This document shows positions 1 through 7,026 of a stretch of 12,626 nucleotides of DNA, piece by piece. The position numbers were made by a program, and so were the translations under genes. The first letter of the stretch is position 1. Each line of letters starts with the position of its first letter. The notes under the pieces are model-generated. The model worked only from the letters and a program-made list of their open reading frames with translations. It searched no databases and was not told where the DNA came from. Source of the stretch: an uncultured Clostridia bacterium (GTDB lineage: Bacteria > Bacillota > Clostridia > Christensenellales > Borkfalkiaceae); contig CAMWQS010000038.1 of assembly GCA_947176485.1 (NCBI GenBank), positions 1 to 12,626 on the forward strand. The letters are read 5' to 3'.

Positions 1-26
1 AAAAAGGAAGCGAAAAAAGTACCGGC

Positions 27-53
27 GCGGCTTCGCCGCTTTTATATTTTTTT
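27..53 (+). terminator. Possible short intrinsic terminator at metK 3' end
   Basis: A 5-bp GC stem (gcggc 27-31, gccgc 35-39, loop ttc) is followed on the plus strand by TTTTATATTTTTTT, which runs into the metK stop codon. The T tract suits a plus-strand transcript arriving from the left of the window. On the minus strand the same stem lies just after metK, but the next T run begins about 8 nt after the stem, which is poor geometry. The stem is short, so this call is tentative. Confidence 0.4.
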
Positions 54-1200
54 ACTTCAAATACTTTTTCAGATCTTCGGCTTTGTTCACCCGCTCCCAA
101 GGCAAACCGTCCTTTCCGAAGTGCCCGTACGCCGCGGTTGCCGAATAGATAGGTGCGCGCAAGCCCAGCGTTTCGATAATGGAATAGGGGCGAAGGTCAA
201 ACTCCTTCACGACTATGTCTGCAATTTCTCCGTCCGAAAGCTTGCCCGTGCCGTAGGTATCGATAAATACCGAAACGGGTTTGGCAACGCCGATGGCGTA
301 GGCAACCTGCAGTTCAACCTCGTCGCAAAGTCCCGCGGCAACTAAATTCTTGCAAACGTATCTTGCCATATACGCCGCCGAGCGGTCAACCTTCGTCGGG
401 TCTTTTCCCGAAAAAGCTCCGCCGCCGTGCGCGCATCTTCCGCCGTAGGTATCAACTATAATCTTTCTGCCCGTAAGTCCGCTGTCGCCTTCGGGGCCGC
501 CGATTTCGAACCTGCCCGTAGGGTTAATAAAATATTTCGTATTTTTATCCAAAAGCTTTTCGGGAATAATGGATACAACGTGCTTTAAAATATCTGCCTT
601 TAACTGCTCTTGCGAAACCTTTGAATTGTGCTGTGCGGAAACGACTACGGTATCAACGCGCACGGGCGTTTTGCCGTCGTATTCAACGGTAACCTGAGTC
701 TTGCCGTCAGGGCGTAGGTACGGCAATATATTGGACTTTCGCACTTCCGTAAGCCTTAACGCAAGCTTGTGTGAAAGTGCAAGGGGAAGGGGCATAAGCT
801 CCTCGGTTTCCCTGCACGCATAGCCGAACATCATGCCTTGGTCGCCCGCGCCGAAGCTGTCGCGTATATCCTCGCTGCCGGTTCTATCAACGCCCATCGC
901 AATGTCGGGGCTTTGGCGGTGAACGGCAACGTCGATTTTACACTTATCGAACGCAAACGAGCCGTGCCTATATCCTATCTTTTCGATAGTGTCCCTTGCA
1001 ATCTTTTCGTAATCTACTTCAGCAGTGGTGGTAACCTCACCCATAATAAGCAGCCTGTCGTAAGCGGCGCAGCACTCGATGGCGCAATGCGCGTTCTCGT
1101 CGCTTTTCAAAATTGCGTCAAGGCACGCGTCGGAAATCTGGTCGCATAATTTATCCGGGTGTCCTTCCGTAACACTTTCACTTGTAAAGTATTTTTTCAT
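52..1200 (-). CDS. metK: S-adenosylmethionine synthetase (methionine adenosyltransferase)
   Basis: The 382-residue product makes S-adenosylmethionine from methionine and ATP, releasing phosphate and diphosphate, in the cytoplasm. Length matches the bacterial family (about 380-400). Visible family motifs are GHPDK (residues 13-17) in the N-terminal ATP/methionine-binding region, GAGDQG (117-122), the NPTGRFEIGGPEGDSGLTGR block (226-245) and the glycine-rich GGGAFSGKD loop (259-267) with the metal- and phosphate-binding Lys/Asp residues. All three MetK domains are present with no frameshift. The ATG at 1200 is supported by a GAGG Shine-Dalgarno (1207-1210) six bases upstream. The gene is transcribed alone on the minus strand from a consensus promoter, through a SAM-I riboswitch and terminator, so excess SAM should switch it off. 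Identification is secure. Confidence 0.97.
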   Translation of the reverse strand: MKKYFTSESVTEGHPDKLCDQISDACLDAILKSDENAHCAIECCAAYDRLLIMGEVTTTAEVDYEKIARDTIEKIGYRHGSFAFDKCKIDVAVHRQSPDIAMGVDRTGSEDIRDSFGAGDQGMMFGYACRETEELMPLPLALSHKLALRLTEVRKSNILPYLRPDGKTQVTVEYDGKTPVRVDTVVVSAQHNSKVSQEQLKADILKHVVSIIPEKLLDKNTKYFINPTGRFEIGGPEGDSGLTGRKIIVDTYGGRCAHGGGAFSGKDPTKVDRSAAYMARYVCKNLVAAGLCDEVELQVAYAIGVAKPVSVFIDTYGTGKLSDGEIADIVVKEFDLRPYSIIETLGLRAPIYSATAAYGHFGKDGLPWERVNKAEDLKKYLK

Positions 1201-1215
1201 AACTAACCTCTTTCG

Positions 1216-1247
1216 TTAAAAAAACTCCTCTTCAACCGAAGAGGAGT
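1216..1247 (-). terminator. Riboswitch-controlled intrinsic terminator of metK leader
   Basis: Read on the minus strand, actcctcttc pairs with gaagaggagt (a 10-bp perfect stem, 1238-1247 with 1224-1233) around the loop ggtt, followed immediately by a run of seven T (1218-1224 as A on plus). It lies between the SAM-I aptamer and the metK ribosome binding site, so it is the expression platform. The last bases of the upstream cacactc segment (1244-1250) are also the first four bases of the terminator stem, giving a physical basis for competition with an antiterminator. Confidence 0.92.
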
Positions 1248-1250
1248 GTG

Positions 1251-1343
1251 TATCTATATTTCCCCATCGGTTCGGCGTTAGCACCTTGCTTTGCAGGTTG
1301 CTGTGTGGTCGCAGGGCCGTTCCCTCGCACACTCTTTATAGGT
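1251..1343 (-). promoter_or_regulatory. SAM-I (S-box) riboswitch aptamer upstream of metK
   Basis: On the minus strand the leader carries the S-box core in the expected order: gaggga (1321-1326 as tccctc), ggccc (1314-1318), gcaacc (1296-1301) and ggtgctaac (1277-1285). P2 is formed by gtgtg (1328-1332) with cacac (1303-1307). P3 is the acctgc / gcaaggt hairpin. P1 is short: ctata (1337-1341) with tatag (1254-1258). SAM-I riboswitches bind S-adenosylmethionine and, when bound, favour the downstream terminator. This fits control of the SAM-producing gene directly downstream. Confidence 0.95.
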
Positions 1344-1351
1344 TTGAAAAT

Positions 1352-1380
1352 ATTATACCGTTTACGTGCACCGTTGTCAA
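1352..1380 (-). promoter_or_regulatory. Consensus sigma-A promoter for metK
   Basis: On the minus strand TTGACA (1375-1380) is followed after exactly 17 bp by TATAAT (1352-1357), a perfect match to the housekeeping consensus. The predicted start, near 1345, is just upstream of the riboswitch P1 strand, as expected for a transcript beginning with the aptamer. Confidence 0.9.
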
Positions 1381-1385
1381 ACGAT

Positions 1386-1414
1386 TTGCTTTTAATTTAC
1401 CTTTATTATATAAT
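1386..1414 (+). promoter_or_regulatory. Promoter for the radical SAM gene, back to back with metK promoter
   Basis: TTGCTT (1386-1391), 17 bp, TATAAT (1409-1414). The -10 is perfect and the -35 weak (3 of 6). The -35 box is only 5 bp from the -35 of the divergent metK promoter. The predicted start falls at about 1421, the A of the ATG, so the transcript would be leaderless. Confidence 0.6.
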
Positions 1415-1420
1415 AAAATT

Positions 1421-2272
1421 ATGAATTGTAACCAGTGCCCCGTATCCTGCGGCGCCGATAGGGAAAAATCAAACGGCGCGTGCGGAGTCAAAGGGATAAA
1501 AATTGCAAAGTATTATCTTCACCCCTTTGAAGAACCGCCTATTTCTTTCAATAAGGGTAGCGGGTGCATATTTTTCTGCGGCTGCTCGCTCAAATGTGCC
1601 TTCTGTCAAAACTACGACTTATCCCGCAATTTGCGCGGAAAAGAGATAACCGAAAGGGAGCTTGCGGGCGTATTTAAAGAGCTTGAGGATATGGGCGCAG
1701 AAAATATAAATTTGGTCAATCCTACCCATTATTTAAGGCATATTAGGGGGGCAATTGAAATTTACCGCCCCAAAATACCCATCGTTTACAACACTCACGG
1801 CTACGAAACGGAGGAGGCTTTGCGCCTTGCCGACGAATTCGTGGACGTATGGCTTACCGATTTGAAATTTATCGATAACGCGCTTTCAAAACGCTATACT
1901 GCACGCGCCGACTATGCGGACTACGCTCTGCCTGCCGTAAAATTTATGGCGCAAAAACCATTAAAAATGCGGGAGGACGGCAAAATGCTTTCGGGCTGTA
2001 TCGTCCGCCATTTAATTCTTCCGCTTGCCGCGTACGACAGCGTAAATATAGTAAAATTCGTCGCAAGCCTTCCAAAAACCGTGTATTTCAGTCTTATGAG
2101 CCAATACACGCCCTTCGGTGATATTTCCGGTTTTAAAGAGCTAAACCGCCGCATCACTAAAAGAGAGTATGAAAAAGTGCTTGCCGCAGTGGAAGAATAC
2201 GGGTTTAAAAACGTCTTTTTGCAAGACTTTGAGAGCGCAAGCCAAGATTATATTCCAAACTGGGATTTTTAG
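1421..2272 (+). CDS. PflX-like radical SAM protein (PFL-activating enzyme homologue)
   Basis: A 283-residue radical SAM protein. The CxxxCxxC cluster motif is CSLKCAFC (C55, C59, C62), preceded by the KGSGCIFFCGC segment typical of the COG1313 (PflX) group. Four N-terminal cysteines (C3, C6, C10, C21) in a CxxCPxxC...GxCG pattern are also usual in that group and may bind a metal or second cluster. Other family signatures are NLVNPTHY (97-104), IVYNTHGYE (121-129), LTDLKF (145-150), IVRHLILP (194-201) and SLMSQYTP (224-231). COG1313 members resemble pyruvate formate-lyase activases, but their targets are unknown, and no glycyl-radical enzyme is encoded here. I chose ATG 1421 because the family N terminus starts there; the open frame runs back to 1286 but over the metK riboswitch. 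No Shine-Dalgarno is present. The stop is 3 nt from the ABC-F start, suggesting co-transcription. Confidence 0.88.
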   Translation: MNCNQCPVSCGADREKSNGACGVKGIKIAKYYLHPFEEPPISFNKGSGCIFFCGCSLKCAFCQNYDLSRNLRGKEITERELAGVFKELEDMGAENINLVNPTHYLRHIRGAIEIYRPKIPIVYNTHGYETEEALRLADEFVDVWLTDLKFIDNALSKRYTARADYADYALPAVKFMAQKPLKMREDGKMLSGCIVRHLILPLAAYDSVNIVKFVASLPKTVYFSLMSQYTPFGDISGFKELNRRITKREYEKVLAAVEEYGFKNVFLQDFESASQDYIPNWDF

Positions 2273-2275
2273 AAA

Positions 2276-4168
2276 ATGATTATAACCGTCGATAACGCCA
2301 AATTCTCTTACGGCGACAATTTAATATTCGAGGACGTTTCCTTCGCCGTAAACGAGGGTGAGCGCGTCGGGCTTATCGGCGCAAACGGAGAGGGGAAGAC
2401 TACGCTTATAAAACTGATTATGGGCGAGGTGTACCCCGACGGCGGAAAGGTCATAAAAAAGAACGGCGCCCGCATAGGCTACCTTGAACAAAACGGCGGC
2501 TATCTTAGCGGCAACACCGTTTACGGGGAAGCTTTAAGCGTGTTCAAGGATGAGCTTTCCGCCCTCGAAAAGCTTGAAAAATTATCCCTCAAATTATCGG
2601 CTTTTGACGGGTACACCCCCGAATATGCCGCAGTTTCGGCACAAATAGAGAATTTAAACGCCTATATTTCCTCGCACGACTGCTACTCCGTCGAAGTTAA
2701 AATCAAAACCGTTTTAAACGGTATGGGCTTCATCGATAAATACAATCAAATCGTCGACACAATGTCCGGCGGCGAGAAAACCCGCCTAAAACTTGCAAGG
2801 CTTTTACTTGAACAGCCCGACCTTTTGATTTTGGACGAGCCCACGAACCACCTCGATATTTCAACGCTTTTCTGGCTTGAAGAATATCTTTCCACCTTCA
2901 AAGGCGCAATTTTGGTCGTTTCGCACGACAGATACTTCTTGGATAAGCTGACCACGCGCATTTTGGAAATCGAAAACAAAAAGCTTTTATCCTTTGCGGG
3001 CAATTATTCCAAATACAAAATTTTAAAGGCGGAGCGCACCGCACGGCTTTTAAAGGAGTACGAGGCCCAGCAAGAGGAGCGGGCAAAATTACAAGACTAC
3101 GTTGACAGAAACATTGTCCGCGCAACCACTGCAAAATCGGCGCAAAGCAGAGTAAAACAGCTTGAAAGAATGGAAATTTTAGAAAAGCCGTTCACCCCGC
3201 CCAAAGCCCCGACTTATAAATTCACCTTCGAAAATTCCCCTTACGAAAACGTTTTATCATTGAACGGTTTAAACCTCGAAATATGCGGTAAACGGCTCAT
3301 ATGTGGGGGGCAATTGCAAATTAGGCGCGGTGAAAAGGTCGCGCTTACGGGTGAAAACGGCACGGGCAAATCAACGCTTATCAAAGAAATTTTCAAAGGC
3401 GGCAACCCGCAAATCGAAATCGGGCGGTTCGTTAAGCTTGCCTTATACGACCAAGAGGGCGCAAATTTAAACGGCGAAAATACCGTGCTTTCAGAGCTGT
3501 GGGAAAGGCACGTCGGACTGACGCAGACCGAAGTGCGTTCGGCACTTGCGCGGTGCGGATTATTCGAAGAGGATATGCAAAAGCCCGTCAAATCACTTTC
3601 GGGTGGAGAGCGCGCCAAGCTTGCCCTTTGCATTTTGGAGTGCGACCACGGCAACTTCCTTCTTTTGGACGAACCGACGAACCACCTTGACTTGCCCGCA
3701 CGTGAAAGCCTTGAAAAGGCTTTACAAAATTTTGAGGGCACCGTCCTTTTCGTTTCGCACGACAGATACTTCATTTCCGCAATTGCGGGTAAGGTCGTTG
3801 AAATCGAGGACGGCAAGCTTAACGCTTACGACGGCGACTACGCCTTCTTTACCGAAGAAAAGAAGCGTAAGCGCGAAATCTTACAGCGGCAAGAGGAAGA
3901 AAAGCGGCAAATTATAGCCAAAGAGGAAAAGCAGTCTTCTTACCGTTCAAAGAAAGAGCGGGCGGAGGAAGAGCGCAAAAAAACCGCCATAAAGCAAATC
4001 GAGCAAAAAATTTGTGCTTTGGAAAAGGAAGAAGAACGCCTTAACGCCGAGCTTGCCGACCCCGCCGTTGCAGCAGATTACAAAAAGGTAAACGAAGTTT
4101 TGGAAAAACTTCAAGCCATAAAATTACAGCTTGACGGGCTTTACAACGAATACGAATCTATGCTATAA
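2276..4168 (+). CDS. ABC-F family ATPase (YdiF-like), probable ribosome-associated factor
   Basis: A 630-residue soluble protein with two ABC ATPase domains and no membrane segment. Domain 1 has Walker A GANGEGKT (35-42), signature MSGGEK (163-168), Walker B LLILDEPTNHLD (183-194) and SHDR (216-219). An inter-domain linker of about 85 residues follows. Domain 2 has Walker A GENGTGKS (359-366), signature LSGGE (441-445), LLLDEPTNHLD (462-472) and SHDR (494-497). A highly charged coiled-coil tail covers about 527-628. All ATPase motifs and both catalytic Glu residues are intact. Known ABC-F proteins act at the ribosomal E site to relieve stalling or protect against antibiotics; this architecture is closest to the housekeeping YdiF type, not an obvious resistance class, but that is inference. 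There is no clear Shine-Dalgarno, so translation may couple to the radical SAM gene 3 nt upstream. Confidence 0.93.
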   Translation: MIITVDNAKFSYGDNLIFEDVSFAVNEGERVGLIGANGEGKTTLIKLIMGEVYPDGGKVIKKNGARIGYLEQNGGYLSGNTVYGEALSVFKDELSALEKLEKLSLKLSAFDGYTPEYAAVSAQIENLNAYISSHDCYSVEVKIKTVLNGMGFIDKYNQIVDTMSGGEKTRLKLARLLLEQPDLLILDEPTNHLDISTLFWLEEYLSTFKGAILVVSHDRYFLDKLTTRILEIENKKLLSFAGNYSKYKILKAERTARLLKEYEAQQEERAKLQDYVDRNIVRATTAKSAQSRVKQLERMEILEKPFTPPKAPTYKFTFENSPYENVLSLNGLNLEICGKRLICGGQLQIRRGEKVALTGENGTGKSTLIKEIFKGGNPQIEIGRFVKLALYDQEGANLNGENTVLSELWERHVGLTQTEVRSALARCGLFEEDMQKPVKSLSGGERAKLALCILECDHGNFLLLDEPTNHLDLPARESLEKALQNFEGTVLFVSHDRYFISAIAGKVVEIEDGKLNAYDGDYAFFTEEKKRKREILQRQEEEKRQIIAKEEKQSSYRSKKERAEEERKKTAIKQIEQKICALEKEEERLNAELADPAVAADYKKVNEVLEKLQAIKLQLDGLYNEYESML

Positions 4169-4169
4169 T
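4140..4169 (+). promoter_or_regulatory. Probable internal promoter for the membrane-protein pair
   Basis: TTTACA (4140-4145), 18 bp, TATAAT (4164-4169), located in the last codons of the ABC-F gene and overlapping its stop. The -35 matches 5 of 6 and the -10 is perfect. Transcription would begin near 4176, about 22 nt before the next ATG. This would let the two membrane genes be expressed apart from the radical SAM and ABC-F genes. Confidence 0.55.
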
Positions 4170-4197
4170 TGACTTACTTGAATAAAAAAGGTTGAAA

Positions 4198-5226
4198 ATG
4201 GATAAAAAACAAAACGAACAGCAAACCGAAGAACAGGTGAATATCCGCCATACCATAACCGCGGAAGAAACCTTCACCCTTGCAAAGGACATCTTCGATA
4301 TCCGCTGTTTTATAAAAAACGTATATTCAAACCGTGCCGTCATTGCGCGCAGACTGAATATCCTGACCCTTACGGTCAGCACCGTATTTATGCTTTTGTA
4401 CTCGGCGTACGTGCTTTTTACGGGGCTCACCAATAAGCTCGGGCTGGAATTTCAGATAGTTTTATACTGTCTGCTTGCGGCGTACGTGGTTCTTTTCGTG
4501 GTTTTGATAACCATATCGGTGCTGGGCAGTAAAGCGGGCACCAAGGGCGTTATCAAAGTAAAAAGAACTTTAACCGTCGTAAAACTGCTCGTAAGGCTGC
4601 TTTCGATTGCAATTTCGATTACGGCTATCGTTTTGTCGCGTTCGGACGATACCGCCGCGGCAAGCGTCGCCGTTGATATTCTAATAATCGTATTCTCGGT
4701 AATAACCGTCATCGTTCAGCTTTTGCCGCTACTTTTCGGCGGCACGGGCAAGCTGGTTCGCTGGCTTTTATCCCCCGTAAAAGCAAAATGCCGTTTTTCA
4801 AAAGTCATTTTGGAGTGGTACGAGCTTGCGGTATCCGGCAATGCAAAAAGCGGTGCCGTGAAAAAGGTTTCTAAAAAGTACTTTGAAAATATCGGCACTC
4901 AGATAGATACCTATTTAATCCCCGCGCTCGGCAAAAGATACATCAATTCGATAAAGCCTGCGGCGATTTTAAACGTAGTTGAAAGAGCCGCCGAAGAAGA
5001 CAGACCCGTACTCGAAGGCATATTGAAAAACGTATTTTCATACGCTGCGGAGTGCGGCTACGTAACCTTTGACCCCTGCAAGGACTTAAACTTCGAAGGC
5101 AGCGTAGAGGAAGAAGAAAAGGCACCCAAACAGACGCTTAAAGACAGAATTTTGAAGTTTGGCATAAAGAAAGGTAAGTCCATGCTCGACAAATATATTG
5201 CCGAGAACACGGACGAAAACAATTAA
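4198..5226 (+). CDS. Four-helix membrane protein with an integrase core-binding-like C-terminal domain
   Basis: I do not recognise this 342-residue protein as a named family. A charged N terminus (about 1-50) is followed by four hydrophobic segments at roughly 55-76, 84-109, 125-146 and 156-181, then a soluble region (about 200-342) ending in a charged tail. Residues about 205-300 closely resemble the SAM-like core-binding domain of P4-type tyrosine integrases: WYEL, then YLIPALGKRYINSIKPAAIL, then LKNVFSYAAECGYV and FDPCKDL, mirroring the integrase pattern of PALG..PI..I.P..I, VF.YA...G and NP..DL. No catalytic domain (Arg, His-x-x-Arg, Tyr) follows, so it is not a recombinase. The ATG at 4198 is chosen because AAAAAGG (4185-4191) lies 6 nt upstream; the TTG at 4192 would abut that site. 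The next gene starts 10 nt after the stop. Function unknown. Confidence 0.8.
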   Translation: MDKKQNEQQTEEQVNIRHTITAEETFTLAKDIFDIRCFIKNVYSNRAVIARRLNILTLTVSTVFMLLYSAYVLFTGLTNKLGLEFQIVLYCLLAAYVVLFVVLITISVLGSKAGTKGVIKVKRTLTVVKLLVRLLSIAISITAIVLSRSDDTAAASVAVDILIIVFSVITVIVQLLPLLFGGTGKLVRWLLSPVKAKCRFSKVILEWYELAVSGNAKSGAVKKVSKKYFENIGTQIDTYLIPALGKRYINSIKPAAILNVVERAAEEDRPVLEGILKNVFSYAAECGYVTFDPCKDLNFEGSVEEEEKAPKQTLKDRILKFGIKKGKSMLDKYIAENTDENN

Positions 5227-5236
5227 GAGGTGAACT

Positions 5237-5545
5237 ATGAACAGAGTTGAAAAGGACGAGATATCTCAGCTTCCCGAAAAATACCGCCCGCTTACGATGT
5301 GGAGCATAATCGGTTGGAGCATTTTATTCAACGTGTTTTTCGGTATAAGCTTTATTTTAACGCTGGTCTTTGCGTTTAACCGTGGCAACATCAATAGGCG
5401 CAGCCTTGCAAGGTTCTGGCTTTTATTAAAGCTTCTTGGCTTGCTTGCAATCGGCTTGGGTATCGTAGGGTTGATTTTAACGGGCGCAATGGAAGGAATA
5501 ATTTCTATTATCCAAGACTTCATATCCGGCATCACCGGTGGTTAA
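5237..5545 (+). CDS. Small two-helix membrane protein, function unknown
   Basis: A 102-residue protein with two hydrophobic segments, about 21-47 and 60-83, joined by a short basic loop (NRGNINRRSLARF, residues 48-60), and an amphipathic or weakly hydrophobic C terminus. The helix-GN-RRS-A-W-helix arrangement faintly recalls small CD225/dispanin-like proteins, but the similarity is too weak to assign. No signal-peptide cleavage site is evident. A very strong Shine-Dalgarno (AAGAGGTGA, 5225-5233) precedes the ATG. The gene lies 10 nt after the four-helix membrane protein and just before the terminator, so the two are probably co-expressed and may work together; that is inference from spacing only. 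Confidence 0.78.
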   Translation: MNRVEKDEISQLPEKYRPLTMWSIIGWSILFNVFFGISFILTLVFAFNRGNINRRSLARFWLLLKLLGLLAIGLGIVGLILTGAMEGIISIIQDFISGITGG

Positions 5546-5550
5546 ACAGA

Positions 5551-5595
5551 ATTAAAAAAGCCCGCCGCGCATTCAGCGCGGCGGGCTTATATTAT
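5551..5595. terminator. Bidirectional intrinsic terminator between convergent genes
   Basis: A perfect 13-bp stem (aagcccgccgcgc 5558-5570 with gcgcggcgggctt 5576-5588, loop attca). On the minus strand it is followed by TTTTTTAATT, an excellent U tract for ending the glycyl-tRNA synthetase transcript 13 nt after that gene's stop codon. On the plus strand it is followed by TTATATTATG, weaker but adequate with such a stem, so it also closes the membrane-gene operon. Confidence 0.95.
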
Positions 5596-5601
5596 GTCAA
5601 A

Positions 5602-6978
5602 TTAAAATTCCAAACTCTTTTCGATATACCCTTTAAGCTCGTTTATATTAAGCCTTACTTGTTCCATACTGTCCCTATCGCGCACGGTAACGGTATCGTC
5701 CTCTAAGCTGTCAAAGTCAACCGTTACGCAGAAGGGCGTGCCTATTTCGTCTTGCCGGCGGTAACGCTTGCCAATCGAGCCCGCCTCGTCGTAGTCGCAA
5801 GTAAAGTACTTTGTAAGATTTGCGTAAACCTCTTTCGCCTTTTCGGAAAGCTGCTTTTGAAGGGGGAGGATAGCAACCTTATAGGGCGCAATAGCGGGGT
5901 GGAAGTGCATAACCACGCGGGTGTCGCCGCCTTCCAAAACCTGCTCCTCGTACGCCGCACAAAGTAGCGCAAGCGTAAGCCTGTCCGCACCGATAGAGTA
6001 TTCTATTACGTTCGGCAAGAACTTCTCTCCCGTGAACGGGTCGATATAGGTCATCGCCTTGCCCGAATATTCCTGATGGCGGGATAAGTCCCAAGTGCCG
6101 CGGTGGTGAATACCGTTCAGCTCCTGCCAGCCCATAGGGAAGTTGTATTGAATATCACACGCCGCCTTAGCGTAGTGCGCAAGCTTGTCGTGGTCGTGGA
6201 AGCGTAAATTTTCCGCCTTCAAGCCGAGGTCGGTTATATACTGCAAAGCCTTTTCCTTATATCCGTTGTAGAAGTCCATCGCGGTATCTTCCTTGCAGAA
6301 CATCTGCAGCTCCATCTGCTCGAACTCAACCGTACGGAATAAGAAGTTGCCGGGGGTAATCTCGTTTCTGAACGATTTACCAATCTGTGCAATGGCAAAC
6401 GGCACCTTCGCACGCGCCGTCCTCTGCACGTTCAAAAAGTTAACGTACTCGCCTTGGCAGGTTTCGGGTCTTAAATAAACCTTGTCGGACTCAGCCTCCA
6501 AAGTCCCGCGTGAGGTTATGAACATAGGGTTAAACTTGCGGATGGGCGTCCAGCTTCTTACACCGCAGTGGGGGCACTTAATATCGTGCTCCTCGATATA
6601 TTTTTCCATTTCCTCGTTCGTCATCGCCTCGGCGGCAACCGCGCCCTTGGAATGCTGCTCGATTAAGGTATCCGCACGGAAACGCTGTTTGCAGTTTTTG
6701 CAGTCCATTTTGGGGTCGCCAAAGCTTGCAACGTGCCCGCTTGCTTCCCATACGCGGGGGTTCATAAGTATCGCCGCGTCAACGCCGTAGGTGGAGGGGC
6801 TCTCTTGTACGAAGCGTTTCCACCAACTGCGCTTTACGTTATTCTTTAATTCAACGCCCACGGGTCCGAAGTCCCAGGTATTAGCAAATCCGCCGTAAAT
6901 ATCGCTGCCGGGGAAAACGAACCCGCGGCTTTTGCAAAGATTTACGATTTTTTCCATAGTCAACTTGTTATCAGCCAT
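5602..6978 (-). CDS. glyS: Glycyl-tRNA synthetase, single-chain dimeric type
   Basis: A 458-residue class II aminoacyl-tRNA synthetase that charges tRNA-Gly with glycine. It belongs to the alpha-2 (eukaryote/archaea-like) type rather than the two-subunit GlyQ/GlyS type; 458 residues is normal for the bacterial short form. Visible are the N-terminal FPGSDIYGG segment (22-30), two CxxC pairs (CKNC 93-96, CPHC 135-138) likely forming a zinc site, the LRPETCQGEYVNF block (169-181), motif 2 FRNEITP (203-209) with the fRxE arginine, motif 3 GADRLTLAL (330-338) and a C-terminal anticodon-binding domain (about 365-458). The family's usual RPETAQG reads RPETCQG here, probably tolerated. The start is set by AAGGAGT (6984-6990) five bases before the ATG. 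It is monocistronic, with no T-box in its short leader. The symbol glyS is used for this form, though glyQS also appears. Confidence 0.95.
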   Translation of the reverse strand: MADNKLTMEKIVNLCKSRGFVFPGSDIYGGFANTWDFGPVGVELKNNVKRSWWKRFVQESPSTYGVDAAILMNPRVWEASGHVASFGDPKMDCKNCKQRFRADTLIEQHSKGAVAAEAMTNEEMEKYIEEHDIKCPHCGVRSWTPIRKFNPMFITSRGTLEAESDKVYLRPETCQGEYVNFLNVQRTARAKVPFAIAQIGKSFRNEITPGNFLFRTVEFEQMELQMFCKEDTAMDFYNGYKEKALQYITDLGLKAENLRFHDHDKLAHYAKAACDIQYNFPMGWQELNGIHHRGTWDLSRHQEYSGKAMTYIDPFTGEKFLPNVIEYSIGADRLTLALLCAAYEEQVLEGGDTRVVMHFHPAIAPYKVAILPLQKQLSEKAKEVYANLTKYFTCDYDEAGSIGKRYRRQDEIGTPFCVTVDFDSLEDDTVTVRDRDSMEQVRLNINELKGYIEKSLEF

Positions 6979-7026
6979 AATAAACTCCTTCCCGCACTTG
7001 GTAATAATGCGGAACTCAATAAATTA

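Noticed and set aside
838..1149. Plus-strand open frame of 103 codons inside metK
   Set aside because: Antisense to an intact, conserved metK; no recognisable protein features or ribosome binding site.
1286..1420. In-frame upstream extension of the radical SAM gene by 45 residues
   Set aside because: It overlaps the metK riboswitch and both promoters, has no ribosome binding site, and the family N terminus starts at Met 1421.
3241..3816. Minus-strand open frame of 191 codons inside the ABC-F gene
   Set aside because: Shadow of the second ATPase domain; low-complexity Ser/Pro-rich translation and no family match.
4192..4197. TTG at 4192 as start of the four-helix membrane protein
   Set aside because: It directly abuts the AAAAAGG ribosome binding site; ATG 4198 has proper spacing.
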